Shown: positions 54,312-63,424, counted from the stretch's first letter. The stretch: DNA of 64,000 nt from Photobacterium swingsii (GCF_024346715.1 NZ_AP024853.1:1612001-1676000); one strand, 5' to 3'. Program-made: numbers and translations. The notes: generated by a model not told the origin, from the letters alone.

Positions 54312-54560
54312 ATGAAACTTAGCCAATTACGCCCTCATCAACACGCAATCATTCTTCAACACCATGCAGAAGGTGCTATTCGACAGAGGTTGATGGATCT
54401 AGGGTTACATCCACAAACAGTAATTAAATTAGTCCGTTATGCGCCACTTGGTGATCCTATTCAAGTGAAAGTAGGAAGGACAAGTGTGAGTTTGCGTATA
54501 GCAGAAGCAAATATGGTCTCGGTAGAACTACTGCAAAATTGTGCTGAAAGTAAGGAGTAG
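54312..54560 (+). CDS. feoA: Ferrous iron transport protein A
   Basis: 82-residue SH3-like cytoplasmic protein that supports FeoB. MKLSQLRPHQHAIILQHH, RQRLMDLGLHPQTVIKLVRY and APLGDPIQVKVGRTSVSLR are characteristic. I start at the ATG at 54312; the frame is open to 54177, but that leader is unlike the family and overlaps the regulatory sites. It is first in the feoABC operon, four bases before feoB. FNR-like and Fur-like boxes lie about 80-110 bases upstream. Confidence 0.93.
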   Translation: MKLSQLRPHQHAIILQHHAEGAIRQRLMDLGLHPQTVIKLVRYAPLGDPIQVKVGRTSVSLRIAEANMVSVELLQNCAESKE

Positions 54561-54564
54561 CAGA

Positions 54565-57060
54565 ATGACAGTTTTATTGGCAGGACAACAAAATGCAGGT
54601 AAATCTACGCTTTTCAATATGCTCACTGGTGCAAGACAGCATGTCGCTAACTACCCTGGAGTAACCGTTGATAAGAAGGTTGGTGTACTTAAGGTTTGTA
54701 ATAAAACATACAGTCTTATTGACTTACCTGGTACTTATAGTCTGTCGAGTTTCTCCCTTGAAGAGCGGGTAACGAGACAGGCGTTGACTGACCTTAAACC
54801 AACTGCCGTACTGAATGTGCTTGACGCTGCAAATTTGTCCCGTGGGTTAAATTTAACCATGCAGTTAATTGAGCAATCTCAGCCATTAGTACTGGTTATA
54901 AATATGATGGATGTTGCTCAATCGGAAGGTATTAGCATTGATACTGACTTATTGGCGCAGCGCCTTGGTTTACCTGTTATTGAAACGATTGGGAAACAAG
55001 CACGTGGCAAGCAGTTAATTTCGGATGCGATCTCGACCGCGACGGTCACTCAGCTTCCGTACTCATTGCCTAAGCTCACTAATAGTCAGCAACACTTAGT
55101 CTCGCTACTAGAAGTAGATAAAGATAAATTTGGTCAACCTTTGGATTGGTTAGCTTTACGATTGCTAGAGCAAGATGCCGCTGTTGAAGCAGAAGTTAGA
55201 TCTTCTTTGTCGACTGAGCTGTGGGATAAAATCGCGAACTTGCTGAATGAGAGTATTGATAGTTTAACCAAGTCGCTAACGATGTCGGTGAGTGATTATG
55301 TGATGACCCGTCGCAATGGTTTTATTCAGCAGTTATTGCACGACGTTGTGCATGAGGCCACGCCAGATAAAGAAACCCGAACAGAAAAAATTGATCGCTG
55401 GGTGTTGAATCGCTACATAGCGCCATGTGTTTTGCTTGCGACTGTCTTTCTTATTTATCAGCTGTCCATAGTCTATGGCTATGAACTGACCAATTATACT
55501 TGGCCTTATTTGGCCGCAGCCCGTGAATTTATTGCCGGCTTCTTACCTGCGGCAGGTTTTCTGCATGATCCTTATGTGCGCTCTATGGGATTATGGATTG
55601 TTGATTCGGCAAACACGCTATTAAACTATGTCCCTATTTTCTTGATCCTATTTGGCTTAATTGCTGCGTTAGAAGATTCTGGCTACATGGCTAGAATTGC
55701 CTTTATTGTTGATAAGATTTTGCATAAATTTGGGCTGCACGGGCAGAGCACATTGCCTCTTATCTTAAGTGGTGTCTTTGCGGGCGGTTGTGCGGTGCCT
55801 GGAATTATGGCAACGAAAGGTATCCCTGACCATCGAGCTCGACTCGCCACGATCCTGACAGTGCCATTTATGAATTGTTTGGCCAAAGTGCCACTGTATA
55901 CGCTTTTAGTCAGTATTTTCTTTGTTGAGCATAAAGCCTTAATGATGTTCTACATCGCAACCATTACGATCATTGCAGCACTTTTGGTGGCGAAGTTGCT
56001 AACAAAAACGGTACTAAAAGGAACTGAAACGGCTCCCTTTGTGATGGAGCTGCCGCGTTACCATATGCCTACGCTCCGCAGTGTGCTTACACGTGCACTT
56101 GAACGTACTTGGGTTTATATCAAGAAGGTGGGGACGATAGTGATTGCCGTTTCTGTGGTGATTTTCTGTTTACTCCAATTTCCTGGTGTACCCGATAGCC
56201 AGCAGCAAGTGTTTGAGCAGCAGGCATCGAAATCCATTGACCGTTTTTACAGTAAGCTAAAAGGCAATCCATACCTTGATGATGTGCCTGTTGCTGAGCT
56301 GCCCGCGCTAGTGAACTATTACACGGATTTCAAGCGCGCTAAATTGAATGCCACTAATCCCGCCGCTTCTAAATCGGTCAACCTTGCTTTCTCAGCGCGT
56401 AATGAGCTGTTTTACCCTATGGTTGTGCCGCCAAAGGGGGATAAAGCGGCGAAGAAGGTCAGTCGAGAGTTGCGTAAGTTAGCATCTGCCCGTAAGAAAA
56501 TTCGTCGACAAATGAAGGAAGTACGATTAGAAACTTCCTTGCTTGGTCAGTTGGGGCGTTCGATGGAGCCAGTTACACAGTTTGCTGGCTTTGATTGGAA
56601 AATTAATGTGGCTTTACTGTCTTCTTTTGCGGCACGTGAAAGTAGTGTGGCCACCTTAGGCGTACTATTCCAACAAGATGACGACAGTAACGACACGTTA
56701 GAAGCGCGAATGAGTTCAGAAACAAAAGGTAAAGGCAGTAGCGATTTGTCTGCAGTGGCCGTGATTTTGTTTTTTGCATTATATCCGCCTTGTCTCGCCA
56801 CCATGATCATGATCCGCGTACAAACGGGACAATATCGTTGGATGCTATTAGCTATTTTTCTACCAACAGGGCTTGGTTTTCTTGTTGCTACCACGGCATA
56901 TAGCTTAGGTAGCATGTTGATGTTATCTGGTATTGCAATGATGTCTTGGATCTATGGCGCGAGCCTCGTTGCTTTATTATTGGTTGCTTGCAGCGAAACA
57001 TTAAAGCGGTGGGCGCAACACCTTTTTCCTTCGCATAAGCTAGGAGATATTAATGGATAA
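54565..57060 (+). CDS. feoB: Ferrous iron transporter B
   Basis: 831-residue inner-membrane Fe2+ transporter. The N-terminal G domain has G1 AGQQNAGKSTLF, G3 IDLPGTYSLSSF and G4 INMMDVAQ. Two Gate domains follow (GVFAGGCAVPGIMATKGIPD and FAARESSVATLGVLFQQDD) with about eleven membrane helices. Between the Gates lies a long hydrophilic insert (about residues 550-660, rich in Lys and Arg), usual in Vibrionaceae FeoB. I chose the ATG at 54565, with AAGGAG upstream. It overlaps feoC by 8 bases. Expression is expected when iron is ferrous, that is, under anaerobic low-iron conditions. Confidence 0.95.
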   Translation: MTVLLAGQQNAGKSTLFNMLTGARQHVANYPGVTVDKKVGVLKVCNKTYSLIDLPGTYSLSSFSLEERVTRQALTDLKPTAVLNVLDAANLSRGLNLTMQLIEQSQPLVLVINMMDVAQSEGISIDTDLLAQRLGLPVIETIGKQARGKQLISDAISTATVTQLPYSLPKLTNSQQHLVSLLEVDKDKFGQPLDWLALRLLEQDAAVEAEVRSSLSTELWDKIANLLNESIDSLTKSLTMSVSDYVMTRRNGFIQQLLHDVVHEATPDKETRTEKIDRWVLNRYIAPCVLLATVFLIYQLSIVYGYELTNYTWPYLAAAREFIAGFLPAAGFLHDPYVRSMGLWIVDSANTLLNYVPIFLILFGLIAALEDSGYMARIAFIVDKILHKFGLHGQSTLPLILSGVFAGGCAVPGIMATKGIPDHRARLATILTVPFMNCLAKVPLYTLLVSIFFVEHKALMMFYIATITIIAALLVAKLLTKTVLKGTETAPFVMELPRYHMPTLRSVLTRALERTWVYIKKVGTIVIAVSVVIFCLLQFPGVPDSQQQVFEQQASKSIDRFYSKLKGNPYLDDVPVAELPALVNYYTDFKRAKLNATNPAASKSVNLAFSARNELFYPMVVPPKGDKAAKKVSRELRKLASARKKIRRQMKEVRLETSLLGQLGRSMEPVTQFAGFDWKINVALLSSFAARESSVATLGVLFQQDDDSNDTLEARMSSETKGKGSSDLSAVAVILFFALYPPCLATMIMIRVQTGQYRWMLLAIFLPTGLGFLVATTAYSLGSMLMLSGIAMMSWIYGASLVALLLVACSETLKRWAQHLFPSHKLGDING

Positions 57061-57253
57061 CGCTAGTTCAGCACTTGTGAATGAAGCTAGTAATCATTGG
57101 CATGATCTTGCCTTGTTGGGCGTGGTTGTCGCCATTGCGATTTATTACTTGTATCGCAAGTTATGGAAGAAGAAAGGGGAGTGCGGCAGCTGTGCAAGTT
57201 GCGCTAGTGGTTGCCCTTCTAAAGGTAAAAAAGAAAATCCTCGTCAAAGTTAG
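57053..57253 (+). CDS. feoC: Small FeoC-like membrane protein
   Basis: 66 residues with one membrane helix (ALLGVVVAIAIYYLYRKL) and a Cys-rich tail (GECGSCASCASGCPSKGK). This matches the short FeoB-associated Cys-rich protein common in Vibrionaceae, not the winged-helix FeoC of enterics. Its role is not settled; the cysteines could hold iron or an Fe-S cluster. It overlaps feoB by 8 bases and is last in the operon. Confidence 0.85.
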   Translation: MDNASSALVNEASNHWHDLALLGVVVAIAIYYLYRKLWKKKGECGSCASCASGCPSKGKKENPRQS

Positions 57254-57332
57254 CGATAGCTTTATACATAGCAAGATCCAGTAAGGTAATGTTATGCATA
57301 GCAGAGCGATATAAAGTAACCCTATATACAGC

Positions 57333-57363
57333 AACGACCGCTTTGAATAGCGGTCGTTTTTTT
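57333..57363 (+). terminator. Terminator of feoABC
   Basis: Stem CGACCGCT / AGCGGTCG with a short loop and seven T, about 80 bases after feoC. It also faces the convergent hydrolase gene. Confidence 0.85.
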
Positions 57364-57372
57364 ATCTGATTA

Positions 57373-58224
57373 CTATGATTCTTCCGCTGTGATGTGTTGG
57401 CTTAGCCATTGTGCTACATCTTGGAGTATCTCTGCTTTTTCAGGCTCGTTAAACAGTTCATGGTATAAGCCATCGTATTGTTTGAGTGTTTTATCTTTAC
57501 TTGAAACAGTATTAATCAAAAAACTCGCCCCTTGCGGATTGACCAAGCGATCTTGAGTGCCTTGCAATACAAGTAATGGCAGCTTGATAAGGTGTCCTTC
57601 CTGCGCGATTTTCTCCATTGCCCGTTGTATTTGTCGGCTTAATCCTGCAGTTACATTGCCTGAATGCACAAGAGGGTCTTGCAGGTAGCTATCGATCACC
57701 TTGTTATCACGACTCAACCCTTTGATATCCAGAGCGACAGCAGGCAGTTTGGGCGCTATTGCTGCAATATATTTCCCCAGCTTAATAAGAAGCGGTGATA
57801 TTTGCGGTGGCGGCTGAATTGCTGGTGCAGAGAGGACCACGCCGTTAACCTTATTTTGATACTGAAGAAGGTAGGTGGCGGTAATTAGGCCGCCCATGCT
57901 GTGTCCGATAAGGTAAAGCGGGCTGTCAGGGTGCGCTTTATTTACCTGATCAACATAGCTATCAAGTGCATCGATATATTCGTCAAAGTTGTCGATAAAC
58001 ACTCTTTTACCGTCACTTCGCCCGTGACCAATATGATCAAGCCCGTACACAGCAATGTTGAGAGGGAGCAAAGTTTGAATCAGGTTCTGGTAACGACCGG
58101 AGTGTTCACCTAAGCCATGAACAATAATGACGATGGCATGTGGATGACTGCCTTTAGGTTGCCATGATTGCGTATAGATTTGCTTCCCCGAGGAACAGGT
58201 AAAAGAGGCTTCTTGATGAGTCAT
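57373..58224 (-). CDS. Alpha/beta hydrolase (monoacylglycerol lipase-like)
   Basis: 283 residues, cytoplasmic or peripheral, no signal peptide. The nucleophile elbow is LIGHSMGGLITATY, the oxyanion region VIIVHGLGEHSGRYQNLI, and the Asp and His of the triad are in LQGTQDRLVNP and GLYHELFNEPE. This layout is that of the lysophospholipase L2/monoglyceride lipase group (Hydrolase_4), which splits monoacylglycerols or lysophospholipids. It is a single gene, convergent with feo. The natural lipid substrate cannot be told. Confidence 0.88.
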   Translation of the reverse strand: MTHQEASFTCSSGKQIYTQSWQPKGSHPHAIVIIVHGLGEHSGRYQNLIQTLLPLNIAVYGLDHIGHGRSDGKRVFIDNFDEYIDALDSYVDQVNKAHPDSPLYLIGHSMGGLITATYLLQYQNKVNGVVLSAPAIQPPPQISPLLIKLGKYIAAIAPKLPAVALDIKGLSRDNKVIDSYLQDPLVHSGNVTAGLSRQIQRAMEKIAQEGHLIKLPLLVLQGTQDRLVNPQGASFLINTVSSKDKTLKQYDGLYHELFNEPEKAEILQDVAQWLSQHITAEES

Positions 58225-58491
58225 TTATCGAAATGTCTATGCTGTGCAATTGATGGCACCAGTATAAGGGGGCTTTTGTGTTGATTAAAGAAGAGTTCGT
58301 TTGGATGTGTAGCAGCATGAAAGAATGATCAGAGATATGTACGACATTAAGTAACGTACCACTGCTATAAACTGAAGGTTGGAAGTCAGGCAGGAATAAG
58401 CCTTTGCCTATAAAAGGCTAAGCGTTTATTGGAGGGGGAGAGTGAATGAGAGACATACCCACAAAAAATCATGTCGGTTAGGTTAAGTGAA

Positions 58492-58602
58492 CTAGTTTCC
58501 CACTTTTAAGCAGCCTGAATCAGATTCAAGGTCGATGACAGTCATGATTGCGATAAACACAACAAATAAACCATAACCTAACCAAAACCAAGTAGTCATC
58601 AT
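58492..58602 (-). CDS. Possible 36-residue membrane peptide
   Basis: ATG ORF reading MMTTWFWLGYGLFVVFIAIM and then TVIDLESDSGCLKVGN. A single hydrophobic helix followed by an acidic tail is typical of small inner-membrane proteins. It has a weak AGG upstream. It stands alone in a 1.1-kb gap. The case rests only on composition. Confidence 0.42.
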   Translation of the reverse strand: MMTTWFWLGYGLFVVFIAIMTVIDLESDSGCLKVGN

Positions 58603-58835
58603 TTCATGAACCTATATTATAATTTAACCATTACTCCTGCTCTTACATGTGCCATCCATTGACAGTATCATTATAGGTTCAATGGCAAATCATTTCAATA
58701 TGCATCCGGATTGTTATTCGTGTACGGTAAAATACGGCTAATTGTTTTATCGCCAACAATCATATACCTATTCTCCTTGCAGTATATACATACGCCAGTC
58801 TTGACTAAGCAATTTAACGTACGCCATAGCCTAAA

Positions 58836-58877
58836 AGCCACTTTGAGCAATATTTTAACATATTGTTCAAAGTGGCT
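58836..58877. repeat. Strong isolated hairpin
   Basis: Arms AGCCACTTTGAGCAATA (58836-58852) and TATTGTTCAAAGTGGCT (58861-58877) pair at 16 of 17 positions around TTTTAACA. It is not next to a recognised gene end. On the minus strand TTTTAGG follows, a weak terminator tail. It may be a terminator for an unseen RNA, or a small mobile-element end. Confidence 0.6.
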
Positions 58878-59354
58878 AGTTGGGTAATAAAGGAAGATCA
58901 ATATTGCCTTATTTCGCTTTGGTCTAATGGTTTTATCCATAAAAGTAAGGTGTAGTAGACCAATATAAAGGGCTTATGAGGCACAACAATATAAAAAATC
59001 AGAAAATAAATGGATGCTATATCATCATGTAAATATGCTGACGTTAATGCCAAGGAACTGGATTAGATTTGATTGGGTGTTCAATTAAAATTGAATCTGG
59101 ATGGGTATAATAGGATGCTATTTATATAGAAATAGAGGCTAATTGATAAAAATATTACTAAATTCAAATTGAATATCAAATATTACTATAAATTTATAAA
59201 TTGCGGGTTTGTGAAAAAACATTAAATAACGTGGTCTATTTGTTATGAGTAAATAAGAAATGTAAATGGTGGTCGGATTTGTCACTTTAACTATTGCAAG
59301 TACTATCGCTTCGAATTCAGAAGTTAGTCACTAAAACAATAAAGGAAATAATTC
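58878..59354. other. AT-rich intergenic region before tpx
   Basis: About 480 bases with no coding ORF recognised. It must hold the tpx promoter. An ORF of 81 codons on the minus strand (58695-58940) runs through the hairpin and does not look like a protein. Confidence 0.45.
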
Positions 59355-59855
59355 ATGTCAATTACATTTCAAGGAAATCCGGTTTCAGTTTCAGGTACAT
59401 TCCCTAAAGCAGGTGAAAAAGCACCTAGCTTTACGCTGTGTTCTGCAGAGTTAAATGATTTCAGCTTAGAAAGCTTAAGAGGGAAAAAAGTTGTTTTAAA
59501 CATCTTCCCAAGTATCGATACTCCTGTATGTGCTAATAGTGTTCGTATCTTTAATGAAAAAGCAGTTAACTTAGAAAATGTTACTGTTTTATGTATTTCA
59601 GCAGATCTTCCTTTTGCCACTGGTCGTTTCTGTGGAGCTGAAGGCCTCGATAATGTTGAAACCGCATCATTCTTCCGTTCTTCTTCTTTCACAGAAGATT
59701 ATGGTGTTAATTTGAATGATGGTGCATTAAAGGGATTAGCGACTCGCGCCGTTGTTGTTATAAATGAAGAAGGTACTGTTTTATACAGTGAATTAGTTTC
59801 TGAGATTACTGAAGAAGCTAACTACGATTTGGCTTTAGAGTCTCTAAAAGCATAA
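59355..59855 (+). CDS. tpx: Thiol peroxidase
   Basis: 166-residue atypical two-Cys peroxiredoxin that reduces lipid and other hydroperoxides using thioredoxin. The peroxidatic Cys is in PSIDTPVCANSVRIF (about residue 59) and the resolving Cys in GRFCGAEGLDNV (about 93). The N-terminus ITFQGNPVSVSGTFPKAGEK is typical of Tpx. No signal peptide is seen, so it is cytoplasmic here. AAAGGAAA precedes the ATG, and a terminator follows. A diverged, exported paralogue lies 0.7 kb downstream. Confidence 0.95.
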   Translation: MSITFQGNPVSVSGTFPKAGEKAPSFTLCSAELNDFSLESLRGKKVVLNIFPSIDTPVCANSVRIFNEKAVNLENVTVLCISADLPFATGRFCGAEGLDNVETASFFRSSSFTEDYGVNLNDGALKGLATRAVVVINEEGTVLYSELVSEITEEANYDLALESLKA

Positions 59856-59865
59856 CCTTATATAA

Positions 59866-59893
59866 GAAGGGCGCTTTGTTAAGCGCTCTTTTA
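59866..59893 (+). terminator. Terminator of tpx
   Basis: Stem AGGGCGCTT / AAGCGCTCT with a TGTT loop, then TTTT, 12 bases after tpx. Confidence 0.78.
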
Positions 59894-60191
59894 ATACATC
59901 TCATTTACCATTCTTTTATATTAATATCTAAATTTAAATAATATGGTTTTAATTCTAGCTTAACAAAGCAGTAATAAGTGTATTTTAGTGATTTTGATAC
60001 TATCTTCCTTATTGTGAAAATAAAACTATAGAGTGTAGCTTATACTCATATTTGATTTAAATTGATGGGTAAGATGGCTTAATTCGGATTGAAACCTGTT
60101 TTATATATCATCTTTAACATTAATTAGTGGCATTAAAGATGTAGTTACAGCTCCCTCTTGAATTTAGTGAATAGCAGTAGTTATATTGAGT

Positions 60192-60446
60192 ATGAAATCC
60201 ATATTGGGAAAAATTGAAGAATATCAAGAGATTACTGGTTTAGAGTGCGATAATTTAGATAGGTTGAAGTTACACGTTAAATGCTTTCACATAAAAAGTA
60301 AGTATTTAAATGAACAAGATAAGCTTCTTATATCGAAAGATATTTGTCGAATGCTTAAGTCGGAGTTTATATTTTGTGAATTGACCACAAATTATGATGC
60401 TATCGATATTTTAACTGAAATTAAAAGTAAGTTAAGCCTAGTGTAA
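60192..60446 (+). CDS. Hypothetical protein, 84 aa
   Basis: Small soluble, helix-rich protein (KSILGKIEEYQEITGLECDN, ending ILTEIKSKLSLV) with four cysteines. No family is recognised and no signal is present. I use the ATG at 60192; a TTG six bases earlier is also in frame. It stands alone between the two peroxidase genes, with 300-bp and 140-bp spacers. Confidence 0.5.
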   Translation: MKSILGKIEEYQEITGLECDNLDRLKLHVKCFHIKSKYLNEQDKLLISKDICRMLKSEFIFCELTTNYDAIDILTEIKSKLSLV

Positions 60447-60591
60447 CGACACATTAGATATATCTGGTGTGTATTAACCTTTCGTGTTTTATATATTTCA
60501 TAGTACTCAACACTAACGTATATAAAATTCATTAATTTACAGTGAATTAAAATAGAAAGCTTAGCTTCTAAAAATAATAAGATTTATATTT

Positions 60592-61206
60592 ATGAAAACA
60601 ACAACAGTTTCTGCACTAATCGCCTGCCTTTTATCAACTACAACATTTGCAGCGAATCAATTTACAACCGTTTCTGAATCTGCACCTTTAGGTGTCGGGA
60701 ATATTGTTACACTAGAAACATCGCCACTAAAGTTAATTGGGCAACCAGTTAAGGTGGGACAGGTGATGCCGAGTACGTTGCTAAAGAGAAGCGATCTTAG
60801 CGACTTTGATACCAGCGCACCGGCTCAGAATGTTCGTATTTATAGCATTATAGCTTCTGTTGATACCCCTGTTTGTGATGAACAACTGCATGAGTTAAAT
60901 GATCACTTAGCATCGAATGATACAAAAGGTATCGACTTTTTAGCTGTAAGCGCTGATACCGTGTTTGCTCAGTCTCGCTTTGCAAAAGCGGCGAGTATTA
61001 GTGATAAGGTCACTTTTTTATCTGATGCTGTATCACATAACTTTGGTCAGAAAACAGGTACTCAAATTGATGGTATTGGCTTGTTAACACGCACCATTAT
61101 TGTGGTTGATAAAAATAATGTAATTCGTCATGTCCAACGAGTTCCAGAGCTAACAACAACCCCTGATTTAGCTAAAGCTATTAACGTAGCAAAGCAATAT
61201 ATTTAA
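60592..61206 (+). CDS. Exported Tpx-like peroxiredoxin lacking the resolving Cys
   Basis: 204 residues. A signal peptide (LIACLLSTTTFAANQF) sends it to the periplasm. The rest follows Tpx: VETSPL-type start, VKVGQVMPSTLLKRSDLSDF, and the peroxidatic Cys in ASVDTPVCDEQLHELN (about residue 94). Where Tpx has its resolving Cys (RFCGAEG), this protein reads SRFAKAASISDK, so it would have to work as a one-Cys enzyme with an outside thiol partner. It ends LLTRTIIVVDKNNVIRHVQR. A 7-bp hairpin (61221-61249) follows. The start ATG is the only one leaving a full signal peptide. Confidence 0.85.
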   Translation: MKTTTVSALIACLLSTTTFAANQFTTVSESAPLGVGNIVTLETSPLKLIGQPVKVGQVMPSTLLKRSDLSDFDTSAPAQNVRIYSIIASVDTPVCDEQLHELNDHLASNDTKGIDFLAVSADTVFAQSRFAKAASISDKVTFLSDAVSHNFGQKTGTQIDGIGLLTRTIIVVDKNNVIRHVQRVPELTTTPDLAKAINVAKQYI

Positions 61207-61359
61207 TCAAGACTAACGTGGCCGTAATTCAGAATGAATGAGTTACGGCATCTTAATATACGCTTCATTTATTTGAGGTTTCTACTACTCAAGTAGACAT
61301 ACTAGCTGTAGTAAGTGCGATGTTAGTACACGATTAACCTGTTTAAGAATTTGTGAATA

Positions 61360-61551
61360 ATGAAACAAAAACTAATTACTCGAATGATATATCTCATTAT
61401 CCTTTTTACACTTTTTTCTGGCCTCGGTTGGTTAGCAATAATGGTTGATAATCACTTTGATGACACTGCTGCCGAAGCCATAGTTTTTGATAAGGGAGCG
61501 TTTTTTAAATGCCACGTCATTTGTTCACTGAGTGGCAATGACTACTTGTAA
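61360..61551 (+). CDS. Small hypothetical membrane protein
   Basis: 63 residues with one N-terminal hydrophobic helix (MIYLIILFTLFSGLGWLAIM) and a tail carrying two cysteines (FFKCHVICSLSG). It could be a membrane-anchored peptide or a short fragment. There is no clear ribosome site before the ATG. A short stem-loop AACCTC / GAGGTT follows at about 61566-61581. Confidence 0.42.
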   Translation: MKQKLITRMIYLIILFTLFSGLGWLAIMVDNHFDDTAAEAIVFDKGAFFKCHVICSLSGNDYL

Positions 61552-61597
61552 CCTAATGCAAGTTTAACCTCAAGAGAGGTTTTATATTTCTTACCAT

Positions 61598-61771
61598 CTA
61601 CTCTTTTCTTCTAGATTTGATCCCTCTTTCTCGCCCTGCCAGACCCTTTGGCACTGGATAGGCATCATCCCATTTTACTAACGCCTTAATACCGATGTTT
61701 TCGTATCGTATGGTTTGATCTGTGTATGGCAATTTTACGCACGCATCGTTAACTTGGGTTACTTCTGTCAC
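61598..61771 (-). CDS. Possible gene fragment, 57 codons
   Basis: The minus-strand frame reads VTEVTQVNDACVKLPYTDQT, continues ALVKWDDAYPVPKGLAGRE and stops after KSRRKE. The composition looks protein-like, with charged and Pro/Gly residues as in real domains. It has only a GTG start, an in-frame stop three codons earlier, and no ribosome site. It may be the decayed 3' end of a longer gene. Confidence 0.3.
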   Translation of the reverse strand: MTEVTQVNDACVKLPYTDQTIRYENIGIKALVKWDDAYPVPKGLAGRERGIKSRRKE

Positions 61772-62051
61772 ATATTTTCAAACAGTTTGTGTGTACTTTC
61801 TAAAAAGAAAATTTGTGAGATGTGATTTAGTTGACAGAATGATGAATTACACACTGGTACGACATGTATAAATTGATCTAAATCATACTGTTAAATCCGT
61901 AGGATATTAACATCATGCATGACTATAAAATGAATAGTTATTATCTATACAGGGAATGTTTGCTAATTGTAATCACGGTAAATACCTTGTTTTTTTGATA
62001 ACAGAAGTAAGAAAACAGTTTGATTGTTTTAGATGGATTTTAATGTAAACG

Positions 62052-62852
62052 ATGAAGTACAAAATTAATGGATTTCTTTATTATGATGCCACGGATGCAA
62101 CATTAAGCATTGATGATAATGGTACTTCTGATACACACCTATCAATAACTGCAAATGCATTACTTTATTTTTTATTTCAGCACCCTGGTGTCATTACACG
62201 TGATGAAATAATGAAAAAGGTTTGGGATGATAATGGGTTAACATCATCAAACAGTAATCTCAACCAGTACTTAAGTTTGCTTCGTAAGTCTTTTAGAAAT
62301 TATCAGATCGATAATGTCATTGTTACTATTCCACGCGGAAGACTAGAGATAAATAAAGAGTTAGTGGTTGAGGTGATAGACGGAAATGTATTGCATCCTT
62401 TATTTTCAGCCCAAGATGAAGAGGTGGTAGTTTCTTCTACCACGACATCATCTAAGCCCGAACTACCAGAGCAAACAGAGGAGCAAGAGCGCAACTGGAT
62501 GATGGCTAGTGCAGTGTTGTTTACTGCGGCTTTAGTGCTGCTATGGACCGCGATTATCTCTGAGCGCTCTATAAATATTGTGCAGCTTAATCAAGTTTCT
62601 TCTGGTCTCTGTGAGCTATTTTCTACCGAAAAAATGATAAATACAGAGATGGGGAAAAGTTATCGAAATAGTTTTGATGCTGTCCGAGAGAAGCTCGGTT
62701 TAGAGTGTAATGAAGATCGGCGATTTATTTTTTATTATAGCGATAAGTTTAAAAATAAAGGATTAGGTCGAACATTTATGGCGCAATGCGCAAAGAATGA
62801 AAACAATCCTTACGCCTACTGTGATAACTACTTTTACTACTCTTGGAAATAA
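62052..62852 (+). CDS. ToxR/CadC-like membrane transcriptional regulator
   Basis: 266 residues: a winged-helix OmpR-type DNA-binding domain (about 1-105, with HPGVITRDEIMKKVWDDNGL and NSNLNQYLSLLRKSFRN), an acidic linker, one membrane helix (MMASAVLFTAALVLLWTAII, about 150-169), and a periplasmic domain of about 95 residues with cysteines (SGLCELF, LECNEDR, AQCAKN, AYCDNY) that could form disulfides. Such regulators bind DNA from the membrane and sense periplasmic signals. It lies directly before the FidL-like gene, like ToxR before ToxS. It is not a close ToxR orthologue; the signal and targets are unknown. Confidence 0.85.
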   Translation: MKYKINGFLYYDATDATLSIDDNGTSDTHLSITANALLYFLFQHPGVITRDEIMKKVWDDNGLTSSNSNLNQYLSLLRKSFRNYQIDNVIVTIPRGRLEINKELVVEVIDGNVLHPLFSAQDEEVVVSSTTTSSKPELPEQTEEQERNWMMASAVLFTAALVLLWTAIISERSINIVQLNQVSSGLCELFSTEKMINTEMGKSYRNSFDAVREKLGLECNEDRRFIFYYSDKFKNKGLGRTFMAQCAKNENNPYAYCDNYFYYSWK

Positions 62853-62854
62853 GC

Positions 62855-63361
62855 ATGCATTCAAATAAAAGTGGCAAGATATTTTTCTTTTATGCGCTTA
62901 TTCTCTTTTTACTTTGTACATTGCCTTTTTTGTCAAAAGTGATGCCTGAAAATAGTGGCGAGATGAAATGTACAGCCCGTGCCATCATGCACTTTGAAGA
63001 CATGGAAACTGAAACTGTTAATGTAAACGTTTATTTTCATTTTGCCGTTGGTGGCAAAGGCTCTATGGTCGTGGAAGGCTATTCAGATTCAAAAGCGGGG
63101 TGGCTATACCTGCAGCGCTATGTGAAGTTTGAATACTACAGCCAGCGAGTGTCTGATTTAGAACGAATGTATAAAGTGAAAAGTTGGTCTTCCAGCAAAT
63201 CATCGATCGATGAATCGCCAGATGTTGTTTTTGACTACTTTATGCGCGAGATGTCTGACAGTAACCACGCCTTGCAAATTCAAGTGCAGCAGTTAAATCA
63301 TGACACCGTCTTACTGAGCTCGATAAATTCTCCACTATTTGTGTGCTCGATAACAGGCTAA
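62855..63361 (+). CDS. FidL-like membrane protein, partner of ToxR-like regulator
   Basis: 168 residues with an N-terminal membrane helix (FFFYALILFLLCTLPFL) and a periplasmic domain. MKCTARAIMHFEDMETETVN, GKGSMVVEGYSDSKAGWLYL and RYVKFEYYSQRV resemble the FidL-like family, found next to CadC/ToxR-type regulators. It probably modulates the periplasmic domain of that regulator, as ToxS does for ToxR. It begins three bases after the regulator's stop at 62852, so the two are co-transcribed. The ATG at 62855 is preferred over a TTG inside the upstream gene. A terminator follows. Confidence 0.72.
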   Translation: MHSNKSGKIFFFYALILFLLCTLPFLSKVMPENSGEMKCTARAIMHFEDMETETVNVNVYFHFAVGGKGSMVVEGYSDSKAGWLYLQRYVKFEYYSQRVSDLERMYKVKSWSSSKSSIDESPDVVFDYFMREMSDSNHALQIQVQQLNHDTVLLSSINSPLFVCSITG

Positions 63362-63390
63362 GGCCTGTATTCTATTCGCAACCTTTATTC

Positions 63391-63422
63391 AGCCCATACG
63401 TTATCGTCGTATGGGCTTTCTT
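63391..63422 (+). terminator. Terminator after the FidL-like gene
   Basis: Stem AGCCCATACG / CGTATGGGCT with a short loop, then TTCTTATTT. Confidence 0.8.
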
Positions 63423-63424
63423 AT

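Noticed and set aside
58695..58940. 81-codon minus-strand ORF
   Set aside because: It runs through a perfect hairpin, has an odd composition and no ribosome site; likely non-coding.
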